Shown one piece after another: positions 1 through 4,523 of a stretch of DNA of 6,096 bases. The notes beneath the pieces are model-generated. The model had not been told where the DNA came from. It ran no database searches and worked only from the letters and a program-made list of their open reading frames with translations. Within the stretch, counting starts at the first letter, position 1. Every line of letters begins with the position of its first letter. The DNA comes from Methanomicrobiales archaeon (GTDB lineage Archaea; Halobacteriota; Methanomicrobia; Methanomicrobiales; JACTUA01). Where the stretch lies: assembly GCA_028678905.1 (NCBI GenBank), contig JAJRCO010000221.1:1-6096 (forward strand), written 5' to 3'. The position numbers and the translations under genes were made by a program.

Positions 1-1
1 A

Positions 2-157
2 TCTCCACTGTTTTCGCAAATTCATTCTGGCAATGGGCGGAAGGCCACGCTCCCAATTTCGACCATTCTCCATGTCGGGAACGAGGCGGAAGACAAAATA
101 AAAAAGTTCGCCGAGGAGATTAATGCTGCAACAAACACTTTCGTTTCAATAGTCTAG
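2..157 (+). CDS. C-terminal end of an unidentified protein (5' end outside window)
   Basis: An open frame enters from the left edge and ends at a TAG at 155-157, giving 51 residues. The tail reads like a real protein: a beta-like run (ATLPISTILHV), then a charged helix (NEAEDKIKKFAEEINAA) and a hydrophobic end (TFVSIV). Too little is present to assign a family and I do not recognise it. The other two plus-strand frames are not convincing here. It is followed by a weakly coding spacer and then the insertion sequence, so this is the last recognisable gene before the accessory stretch. A start codon cannot be placed. Confidence 0.5.
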   Translation, partial: SPLFSQIHSGNGRKATLPISTILHVGNEAEDKIKKFAEEINAATNTFVSIV

Positions 158-367
158 TGATTGAGAAGAAATAATTACGAACGCATATTTTCAAATGATG
201 AGGTGGTGTTCGACCACTTTCGGAACCGCCTGATCTTTTAAGTGGTAGGAGCCTTAGGCATCCATAAGTAAACATCGAATCACCATTTCTGAAGCGAGTA
301 ATCTTTGATACCATTTCCTGCCTTCTACCCATGAGGAACAGCCCAATTCTGGGGAATAAATTTGCCT
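158..367. other. Spacer with a small hairpin, no convincing gene
   Basis: This stretch between the upstream gene end and the insertion-sequence region holds no ORF I trust. A short inverted repeat (GTGGT at 203-207, ACCAC at 213-217, loop GTTCG) extends by one A-T pair and a G-U pair into a small stem. A 70-codon minus-strand frame (120-332) is open across it, but it is rich in Arg, Ser and Leu, has no recognisable domain and overlaps the end of the upstream gene. The stretch could be decayed mobile DNA or a small repeat element, but nothing in the window decides this. Confidence 0.35.
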
Positions 368-466
368 ATGTACCCAGATGATCGAAGTATCTGGATTATT
401 GTAGCCTTTTTATTAAATGGCATTCTATTTGGCTATGTAGAATTCCTCAATGAGGACAAAACATAG
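368..466 (+). CDS. Short predicted membrane peptide, possibly a gene 5' end cut by the IS
   Basis: ATG at 368 opens a 32-residue frame ending at TAG 464-466. After a polar start (MYPDDRS) it has one strong hydrophobic stretch (WIIVAFLLNGILFGYV), then a charged tail. A GGGGA at 351-355 could serve as ribosome binding site, and better for an in-frame TTG at 362 than for the ATG. The last two codons lie inside the probable left inverted repeat of the insertion sequence, so the stop codon is supplied by the element. The frame may therefore be the 5' part of a gene interrupted by the insertion, continued at 1381-1728. It is short and unconfirmed, and a chance ORF is possible. Confidence 0.35.
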   Translation: MYPDDRSIWIIVAFLLNGILFGYVEFLNEDKT

Positions 467-474
467 TCCCCATT

Positions 475-1359
475 TTATGATCTTCCCAGGTTATACACGA
501 TTATCCGGACCTTGATCTCCTTGACCTGATTTCGATACTTTCTCGACCGGACGTTCTCTCCGAATCCACGCTTCAGGACGGAGAAGGCGGTCTCCACCAG
601 GTTCCTCCGGTGGTAGAGATTTCCGTTGAAGGATCGGGCGAGCTCCCGCCGGTACATCCCTCCAATACGTTTCCTCTTCCGGTTTCTCACCGGGATGACG
701 GAGTCCGCCCCCAGAATATCCCGGATCAGCCGGTGGATCTCCTCTGCATCGTACCACTTGTCCAGGACATAGGTCTCGGATCTCCTCAACCGGTGGCACC
801 GTTTCAAGAGAGTCCTTGCATGGACGGTATCGTGCGGCGAACCTCGGGAGATCTTGGTTCCGGTGATAACCTGATTCCCAGTATCCACGGATACCGAGAT
901 CTTGAGATAGCTTCGTCTCGTCTTTCCGGTTCTCCAGGAGTAATAGGAGCTGGCGTAGGAGCTGGTGAGACCGGAGGAATCAACGGCAGTGATCGATATT
1001 ACCTCACCTCTTGAATAGAAGAGATGAATCACTCTCCTCAAGATGCGATCAAGATAGAGAGATCGGATTCTTGTCATGAACTTCTGCAGGGTGGTGAAGT
1101 GAGGGATCTTCTCGAGCTCAAGGATCTCCTGGAGATCGTCCATCAATTCGACTATTTCCAAGATATCCCGGTAATCCTCTTTGAGGAATTCCTTGAACAA
1201 GAGAAGCGTGAGGAGCTAGTGTTGGGTGTACACCTTCTTAGAATACTTGCAGGAATAGAGAGGGATTCGGGTACTCCGGATCACCGGTAGGGCGGCTTCA
1301 ATAAATCTGATATACTTATTCGATGATCTTAGTCTTGGCTCCTTGATTGTTATTGGCAT
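475..1359 (-). pseudogene. IS5-type DDE transposase with an in-frame amber stop
   Basis: The full frame runs from ATG at 1359-1357 to TAA at 477-475, about 294 codons, but codon 48 is TAG (1218-1216). The frame is protein-like on both sides of the stop (KKVYTQH, stop, LLTLLLFKEFLKEDYRD), and one base change from CAG (Gln) would explain it. Numbered on the full frame, the catalytic triad is present: D127 in TAVDSSG, D200 in VLDKWYDAEEIH, and E256 in YHRRNLVETAFSVLKR, the last matching the IS4/IS5 YREK-type signature. The N-terminal helical region with HFTTLQKF is also typical. Translation restarting at TTG 1200 would give 241 residues with the DDE domain intact but without the first 53 residues. 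Amber suppression is possible only if the host has it, and TAG stops elsewhere in the window argue against routine recoding. Probably an inactive copy, or one mobilised in trans. Confidence 0.75.
1216..1218 (-). other. Internal amber codon in the transposase frame
   Basis: CTA on the plus strand reads TAG on the coding strand, between codons CAC and CTC of a frame that is otherwise open from 1359 to 477. It is the only stop in that frame. Confidence 0.75.
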
Positions 1360-1482
1360 ATAATAACAAGGGGCCGGCGTATCTTAGCTTTTGTGGTTGA
1401 ATCTAAGCAAAATGAAGGTTTTAGGGTTTTCTACACAGCCCGATGGATAATCCTTTATGTGGTATCATCATATCCACCATCA

Positions 1483-1728
1483 ATGGTAAACCCCATTGAG
1501 AAGATTATAAGTCTCATCGTGCTATTGGCATTCTTAATTGTCGCACCTATTCTATTCACAGCGTTGGGGACAATAACAGATTTTCTGGGTTGGATCATCA
1601 ACCTCAATATTCCTGCCGCATTGAAACTCTGGGCAGTTAATAATACCATCGAGGCGTCTTTATTGGGAGTTACCGCAGTTGTTGGATTTTTTGCAATTAT
1701 AAGAGACAGAGTGCAATCCTTCTTTTAA
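1483..1728 (+). CDS. Small predicted membrane protein of unknown function
   Basis: ATG at 1483 gives 81 residues. The protein has a polar start (MVNPIEK), a long hydrophobic segment (about residues 8-30), a middle part with amphipathic character (FLGWIINLNIPAALKLW) and a second hydrophobic segment near the end (LLGVTAVVGFFAII), closing with a charged RDR tail. Two membrane passes are likely. I do not recognise the family. I chose this start because a TATA-like TTTATG at 1456-1461 lies about 22-27 bases upstream, fitting a nearly leaderless archaeal transcript. The frame is also open upstream through GTG 1393 (111 residues) and on to the insertion-sequence border at 1381, adding a hydrophobic WIILYVV patch. 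It may therefore be the 3' part of a gene cut by the IS. Confidence 0.5.
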   Translation: MVNPIEKIISLIVLLAFLIVAPILFTALGTITDFLGWIINLNIPAALKLWAVNNTIEASLLGVTAVVGFFAIIRDRVQSFF

Positions 1729-1739
1729 AAAATATTCCT

Positions 1740-1886
1740 CTATTCTTGGTCGATAGTTTGGTCAATAAACTCTGCCACTTGGGTCGATATTAAGGCTGAT
1801 TTGTTAATGCGGAAAATCTCTCGCGATGGTACTGTTTGACAAGCTGAGGTATCGACTAAATCGGTGGATTTTAACTCATAAGTCAA
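1740..1886 (-). CDS. Small hypothetical protein, 48 residues, TTG start
   Basis: Between the membrane-protein gene and the tRNA, the minus strand has a frame starting at TTG 1886-1884 and ending at TAG 1742-1740. The product is polar and protein-like, with balanced composition: TYELKSTDLVDTSA at the start, a basic turn (SREIFRINKS) and an acidic helical end (VAEFIDQTIDQE). There is no Cys pair, membrane segment or family signature that I recognise. An in-frame TAG sits six bases before the TTG, so no longer version exists. Only a weak purine-rich stretch (GGTAGAA) precedes the start. It ends close to and convergent with the membrane-protein gene. It could be a genuine small gene, the remnant of a larger one, or chance. 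Confidence 0.35.
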   Translation of the reverse strand: MTYELKSTDLVDTSACQTVPSREIFRINKSALISTQVAEFIDQTIDQE

Positions 1887-1989
1887 TTCTACCTATTTTA
1901 ATTGATTTTTTTAGGATTACGTCACTAAAATAGCAAACCGAATTTTGATTTTAATCGTTGCGAACAAAAGCATTTTACGGATATTAACT

Positions 1990-1998
1990 AAAAAGGAA
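1990..1998 (-). terminator. Oligo-T terminator after tRNA-Thr
   Basis: Directly after the discriminator base the coding strand reads TTCCTTTTT, a broken T-run of the type that ends archaeal tRNA transcripts. There is no stem before it other than the tRNA itself. Confidence 0.5.
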
Positions 1999-2070
1999 AG
2001 CCGCTGGAGGGATTCGAACCCTCGACCTGCTGATTACGAATCAGCCGCTATACCACTAAGCCACAGCGGC
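1999..2070 (-). tRNA. tRNA-Thr (anticodon CGT)
   Basis: The minus strand folds into a complete cloverleaf. The acceptor stem GCCGCTG/CAGCGGC has seven perfect pairs. The D-arm is GCTTAGTGGTATAGC, the anticodon stem is GCTGA/TCAGC and the T-arm is GAGGG-TTCGAAT-CCCTC. The anticodon loop TTCGTAA places CGT at 2038-2036, reading codon ACG. The discriminator is T (U73), as in many archaeal tRNA-Thr, and CCA is not encoded, so it must be added after transcription. No intron is present. A37 follows U36, which makes this a canonical substrate for t6A modification, the pathway of the tsaC gene in this window. Its 3' end faces the IS-bearing A+T-rich stretch, but I see no second copy of the tRNA 3' end that would mark an integrated island. 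Confidence 0.95.
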
Positions 2071-2104
2071 ATATATGAAGTGCCACAATACCTGTGATCC
2101 GGAG

Positions 2105-2112
2105 AATAATAA
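2105..2112 (-). promoter_or_regulatory. Possible TATA box for tRNA-Thr
   Basis: On the minus strand TTATTATT lies 35-42 bases upstream of the mature tRNA 5' end, which would allow a start about 12 bases before the tRNA. It sits in the 133-base divergent gap shared with the methyltransferase gene. No experimental support; judged from position and base content only. Confidence 0.3.
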
Positions 2113-2203
2113 GCGTGATCAATCCCGAGTGAAGGACAGCGGACTTCGAACTCAAATCACTCCATAGAATTCAAGGCAATGAAAGCCTAGTGTAACACAA
2201 CAG

Positions 2204-2845
2204 ATGGATCTCCTGTATTCCCTGCTGAAGCGGACTCCCTTTTCCTGGGTGGAGACCCCGGAAGGGATCAAGCTGCATATCAGTGAAGACCTGTACGTCT
2301 ATCACCAGGTCCTGAAAGAATACCGGTTTTCGGATCTTGGCGCAGATGATCTGGTGATCGATATCGGGGCAAATATCGGGGTATTTTCGATTCTTGCAGC
2401 GAAACAAGGTGCTCGGGTTCTTTCCATCGAGCCGGTGATGGGGGATGAGCTCCGGAGGAATATCCTGTTGAACAGGTGCAGGAATATCCGCATCCTGGAG
2501 TGCGCCCTGGGAAACGGCGAGGAGACAGAGATCACCTGGGAAGGGCGTACACGTTGTGTTCCCTCCCTGACTCTTTCTGAGATGATCGAAGAGCTGGGAA
2601 GGTGCACTTTCCTGAAAGTGGACTGCGAGGGAGGCGAATGGTGTATCGATCCAGAAGAACTGCGAGACATTCGCCGCATCGAGATGGAACTGCATCGCAT
2701 GGGAGCCCATGAGAAATATCTCGCCTTTATGGACGGTGTGCGGAAACACTTCTATATTGAGTATGATCCAAGCCCGCACGCCACCATATATGGCATCATC
2801 CATGGATACGCACGGAAAGGTCAAGAATCCCAATCCGGGAACTAG
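2204..2845 (+). CDS. FkbM-family SAM-dependent methyltransferase
   Basis: The 213-residue product fits a compact FkbM-type class I methyltransferase, which typically O-methylates sugars or other small or surface-linked substrates; the substrate here cannot be read. Motif I is VIDIGANIGVFS (51-62), the glycine-rich SAM-binding loop. The acidic residue that usually contacts the SAM ribose is E76 in LSIEP. The family hallmark LKVDCEGGEW is at 137-146, followed by a conserved-looking IEMELH strand (159-164). The protein is soluble, with no signal peptide or membrane segment. No Shine-Dalgarno precedes ATG 2204, and a four-codon mini-frame (ATGAAAGCCTAG) lies just upstream. It is divergent from tRNA-Thr and convergent with the DUF3467 gene 48 bases downstream, so it stands alone. 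FkbM genes are often found in glycan clusters, but no glycosyltransferase is visible here. Confidence 0.88.
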   Translation: MDLLYSLLKRTPFSWVETPEGIKLHISEDLYVYHQVLKEYRFSDLGADDLVIDIGANIGVFSILAAKQGARVLSIEPVMGDELRRNILLNRCRNIRILECALGNGEETEITWEGRTRCVPSLTLSEMIEELGRCTFLKVDCEGGEWCIDPEELRDIRRIEMELHRMGAHEKYLAFMDGVRKHFYIEYDPSPHATIYGIIHGYARKGQESQSGN

Positions 2846-2854
2846 GTTACTCCT

Positions 2855-2890
2855 AAAAAAAATACCTTAATTTCATGTATTCGAAAAAAA
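2855..2890 (-). terminator. T-rich terminator of the DUF3467 gene
   Basis: Just past the DUF3467 stop, the minus strand carries T7 (2890-2884) and, further on, T8 (2862-2855), the typical archaeal U-rich termination signal. A perfect 7-bp inverted repeat (TACTCCT at 2848-2854, AGGAGTA at 2896-2902) brackets both T-runs. There is no comparable T-run on the plus strand for the convergent methyltransferase gene. Confidence 0.55.
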
Positions 2891-2893
2891 TAA

Positions 2894-3187
2894 TCAGGAG
2901 TAGCCCCGCATGGTCACGTTTTCGACCGGTGGCTTTTCTACCGGGCCCTCGATCTTGCCAAATTTGTTCTCATAGTCCCGCAAACTGTTTCCCAGGGCGT
3001 CGTGGAGATTCTTTGCGTGCCGGGGGCTGATGCTCACGATCGCCTTGGCGCGGGCCTGGTTGGTACCGGGAATTTCGTGCAGAAAGATGAAGGTCACTTC
3101 GTCTTCCTTGAACGCGATCTGGATACGATTGCTATAGACGGGGTCAAGAGTGGGAGGAAGGTTGACCGCGATTTCGTGAGTGGTCAT
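2894..3187 (-). CDS. DUF3467-family small protein
   Basis: The 97-residue product matches my recollection of the DUF3467 family: a YSNRIQIAFKEDEVTFIF strand pair (18-35), a central basic stretch, then the conserved pattern of a hydrophobic strand, SP.HAK and a long helix ending in YE..FG (VSISPRHAKNLHDALGNSL at 51-69, YENKFG at 72-77). Members are widespread small cytoplasmic proteins of bacteria and archaea. Their function is not established, so none is assigned. The tail after residue 80 is Pro/Glu-rich and probably disordered. ATG 3187 was chosen because a TATA-like CTTTTTAT lies 24-31 bases upstream, which predicts a leaderless or almost leaderless mRNA. The gene ends in TGA, with a T-rich terminator right after. 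Confidence 0.82.
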   Translation of the reverse strand: MTTHEIAVNLPPTLDPVYSNRIQIAFKEDEVTFIFLHEIPGTNQARAKAIVSISPRHAKNLHDALGNSLRDYENKFGKIEGPVEKPPVENVTMRGYS

Positions 3188-3210
3188 GCATATCTATGGG
3201 ACACCGGCCG

Positions 3211-3218
3211 ATAAAAAG
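3211..3218 (-). promoter_or_regulatory. TATA box of the DUF3467 gene
   Basis: The minus strand reads CTTTTTAT, 24-31 bases before ATG 3187. This spacing places transcription initiation at or next to the start codon, consistent with no visible Shine-Dalgarno. Confidence 0.45.
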
Positions 3219-3334
3219 AGATGAGATCGGGAGATCCAGAAAAAAGATTTCCACCGCGTAGTCAACAGAGGCCAGGAGATTATCGCTAGAGGATTCCCGA
3301 TAGATAGGGGGAGCCTTCAATTCGATCTGCGTGT

Positions 3335-3362
3335 TGTGAATGGAGAATTCCTGCCATTCACA
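3335..3362. repeat. Perfect 9-bp inverted repeat (dyad)
   Basis: TGTGAATGG (3335-3343) and CCATTCACA (3354-3362) are exact inverted copies separated by ten bases (AGAATTCCTG). The site could form a hairpin or be a dimeric regulator site. No T-run follows on either strand, so it does not look like a terminator. It lies inside the coding-like open frame at 3144-3437. Confidence 0.5.
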
Positions 3363-3411
3363 CCATACTTTAAAGAAGTTATTCGGATCGGGAAAACCAC
3401 TCTGGACTGTT

Positions 3412-3738
3412 TTACCCTGATCCTTCTTCCTCGAATCTCATCGCCGCGAGAATGAACCCCTCCAGACCAGCGGTACTCTGGTAATCGATCTTGGCGACAT
3501 CGGCCTTCTCTCCAGGAGGCCACCGCATCCGTGCGATCCAGCCTACCGCTTCTGGTACGGAAATGTATGCGGTGCCGGATGTGTTCCTTCCCTCTTTCCA
3601 GGTGAAGCGGATGTCCCAGACTCCCCGGATATCGGAGACGTAGACCGCTACCCCGGGATGCTTTTCCTCGTACTGCCTGATCCGTGTTCGGACCAGAACC
3701 CCCACCTGGGATTCATCTGATATTTCGTACTCTGCCAT
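3412..3738 (-). CDS. Hypothetical small cytoplasmic protein
   Basis: A 108-residue product from ATG 3738; an in-frame GTG two codons upstream (3744) would give 110. I do not recognise the family. The sequence begins acidic (MAEYEISDES), continues with a helix (VGVLVRTRIRQYEEKH) and several short strands (VAVYVSDIRGVWDIRFTW) that suggest a small alpha/beta fold, then TAYISVPEAVGWIARM and a C-terminal helix. There is no Cys, membrane segment or signal peptide. It is divergent from the Cas4-like gene across a gap of about 68 bases that should hold both promoters. The short end (FEEEGSG, then TAA) is immediately followed in another frame by a coding-like stretch, so the annotated end may reflect a frameshift. 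Confidence 0.6.
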   Translation of the reverse strand: MAEYEISDESQVGVLVRTRIRQYEEKHPGVAVYVSDIRGVWDIRFTWKEGRNTSGTAYISVPEAVGWIARMRWPPGEKADVAKIDYQSTAGLEGFILAAMRFEEEGSG

Positions 3739-3772
3739 GGACACAACCGTGCTATGCTATTTCCTGTTTTCA

Positions 3773-3778
3773 TTTATG
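3773..3778 (+). promoter_or_regulatory. Possible TATA box of the Cas4-like gene
   Basis: TTTATG lies about 29-34 bases before ATG 3807, predicting a start within a few bases of the initiation codon. The same A+T patch read on the other strand (CATAAATG) could serve the divergent unknown gene. Confidence 0.35.
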
Positions 3779-3806
3779 CGTTTCGGCAGCTGGATTTCGA
3801 TACGCA

Positions 3807-4523
3807 ATGGGGAATCTTTACCAAGCTTTATTCCGCATATATAACCTGAGCAGAAGTTCCGTGGATAAGGTCAGTGTTTCCCAGGTGGTGGCAGGCTATT
3901 TCTGTCCGGTCAGGCTTTATCTGGAGAGATCAGCCACCAGGGGTGAATCGCCTCGGTATACGATCAGCAAGCAGGTGAGCTACCAGCTGGGAAAGCAGCT
4001 CCAGGCAGAACTACTCTGGGAGGAGGTCACCGCAATTCAGCCTGACATCAGTGCGGATATGCGGGAGTTCCTGGACGAATGTGTGGACGCCTGTAAGAAG
4101 AAAGAATGGAGAAGACCGGTGCAGACCGATGTGCAGGTCGGTTCGGAGCGGTTTGGGATCCGCGGCATAGTGGACAAGATCTTCGCGGATGAACCCTGTT
4201 TTGCAATCACCCGGTCCAGCAGTGCCCCTCCAGCCGGGGTATATACCGGAGATCGCATCCGGATCGCCTGCTACGCCCTGTGTATCAAGGAATCGCTGGG
4301 GCTGTCCGCAGTAACTGGCCTGATCGAGTATATTCCCAGCGGCACGACCCGCCTATGCCATCCCGAGCCGCGGGATCGCAGGGCAATGCTCCAGGGGATC
4401 CACTCCGCACAGAGGGTACTCGCAGGAGAGGTGCCCCGGAAACCGGTGCGAGCTCCCTGCACGTCCTGCCCTTATGAGGAGAAGTGTCTCCCGGGAGTAC
4501 AGCGCTTTTCCGACTTTATGTAA
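3807..4523 (+). CDS. Cas4-like (DUF83/PD-(D/E)XK) protein with degenerate active site
   Basis: A 238-residue product from ATG 3807; the frame is open back to 3684, but that would overlap the divergent gene, and a GTG at 3861 is another candidate start. The layout is that of Cas4-type iron-sulfur nucleases. There is an N-terminal cysteine in GYFCPVRLYLER (C33) and a C-terminal cluster, CTSCPYEEKC (C218, C221, C227), which together could hold a 4Fe-4S cluster. Between them is a PD-(D/E)XK-like core: D123 in GIRGIVDKIF, the strand CFAITRSSS (131-139) and the helix RIRIACYAL (150-158) in the place of the usual QL..YA motif. The expected E-x-K is replaced by I134-x-R136, so nuclease activity is doubtful. 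No cas genes or CRISPR array lie in the window, so this is a stand-alone Cas4-like protein, perhaps with a DNA-binding or repair role. Its last codons overlap the convergent nucleotidyltransferase gene by eight bases. Confidence 0.7.
   Translation: MGNLYQALFRIYNLSRSSVDKVSVSQVVAGYFCPVRLYLERSATRGESPRYTISKQVSYQLGKQLQAELLWEEVTAIQPDISADMREFLDECVDACKKKEWRRPVQTDVQVGSERFGIRGIVDKIFADEPCFAITRSSSAPPAGVYTGDRIRIACYALCIKESLGLSAVTGLIEYIPSGTTRLCHPEPRDRRAMLQGIHSAQRVLAGEVPRKPVRAPCTSCPYEEKCLPGVQRFSDFM

Larger units (their letters stand above)
461..1380 (-). mobile_element. IS5-family-like insertion sequence, about 0.92 kb
   Basis: The element consists of one minus-strand transposase gene filling nearly the whole length. 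The probable ends are an imperfect inverted repeat: 461-480 on the plus strand against the reverse complement of 1361-1380, matching at 13 of 20 positions around a shared CCCC core. The transposase stop codon lies inside one repeat, as is common in compact IS elements. I could not find a clear target-site duplication next to these ends, so the borders are tentative to within several bases. The size fits an IS5-type element with a transposase of just under 300 residues. Small membrane-protein reading frames abut both ends. Confidence 0.6.
3144..3437 (-). other. Open, coding-like frame between two small genes (possible frame-shifted tail)
   Basis: The minus strand is open for 97 codons from just after TGA 3440-3438 to TGA 3146-3144, filling the otherwise empty gap at 3188-3411. 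The inner part looks like protein: VQSGFPDPNNFFKVWCEW, then IELKAPPIYRES and DYAVEIFFLDLPI. There is no ATG, GTG or TTG before its middle. It begins inside the last codons of the unknown gene upstream (3412-3738), in the +1 frame relative to it. One extra base, a real frameshift, or programmed slippage near GAGGAAGAAGGA would join the two into a protein of roughly 180-200 residues. The last portion overlaps the DUF3467 promoter and start and is unlikely to be coding. Could also be chance openness. Confidence 0.3.

Noticed and set aside
195..233. C/D-box-like pair (ATGATGA at 195-201, CTGA at 230-233)
   Set aside because: The internal D' and C' boxes of an archaeal C/D sRNA are missing and the spacing is wrong for a complete one; the short motifs are likely chance.
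120..332. 70-codon minus-strand ORF in the left spacer
   Set aside because: It has no domain, an Arg/Ser/Leu-rich composition and overlap with the upstream gene end; it more likely reflects a repeat or decayed mobile DNA than a protein.
610..1290. Plus-strand ORFs at 610-1014 and 1024-1290
   Set aside because: Both are antisense to the transposase frame, whose DDE motifs are unmistakable.
461..1387. Target-site duplication of TAG (464-466 and 1385-1387)
   Set aside because: Placing the IS ends there destroys the inverted-repeat match, and three bases recur easily by chance.
1748..1789. Direct repeat GGTCGATA near 1748 and 1782
   Set aside because: It is only two copies of eight bases, irregularly placed inside a small ORF; not a repeat array or CRISPR.
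2171..2833. Long minus-strand frames across the methyltransferase gene
   Set aside because: The plus-strand protein has the FkbM signatures; the antisense frames have none.
3684..3806. N-terminal extension of the Cas4-like ORF back to ATG 3684
   Set aside because: It would overlap the divergent unknown gene by about 60 bases and cover the likely shared promoter; the added residues look non-homologous to Cas4 proteins.
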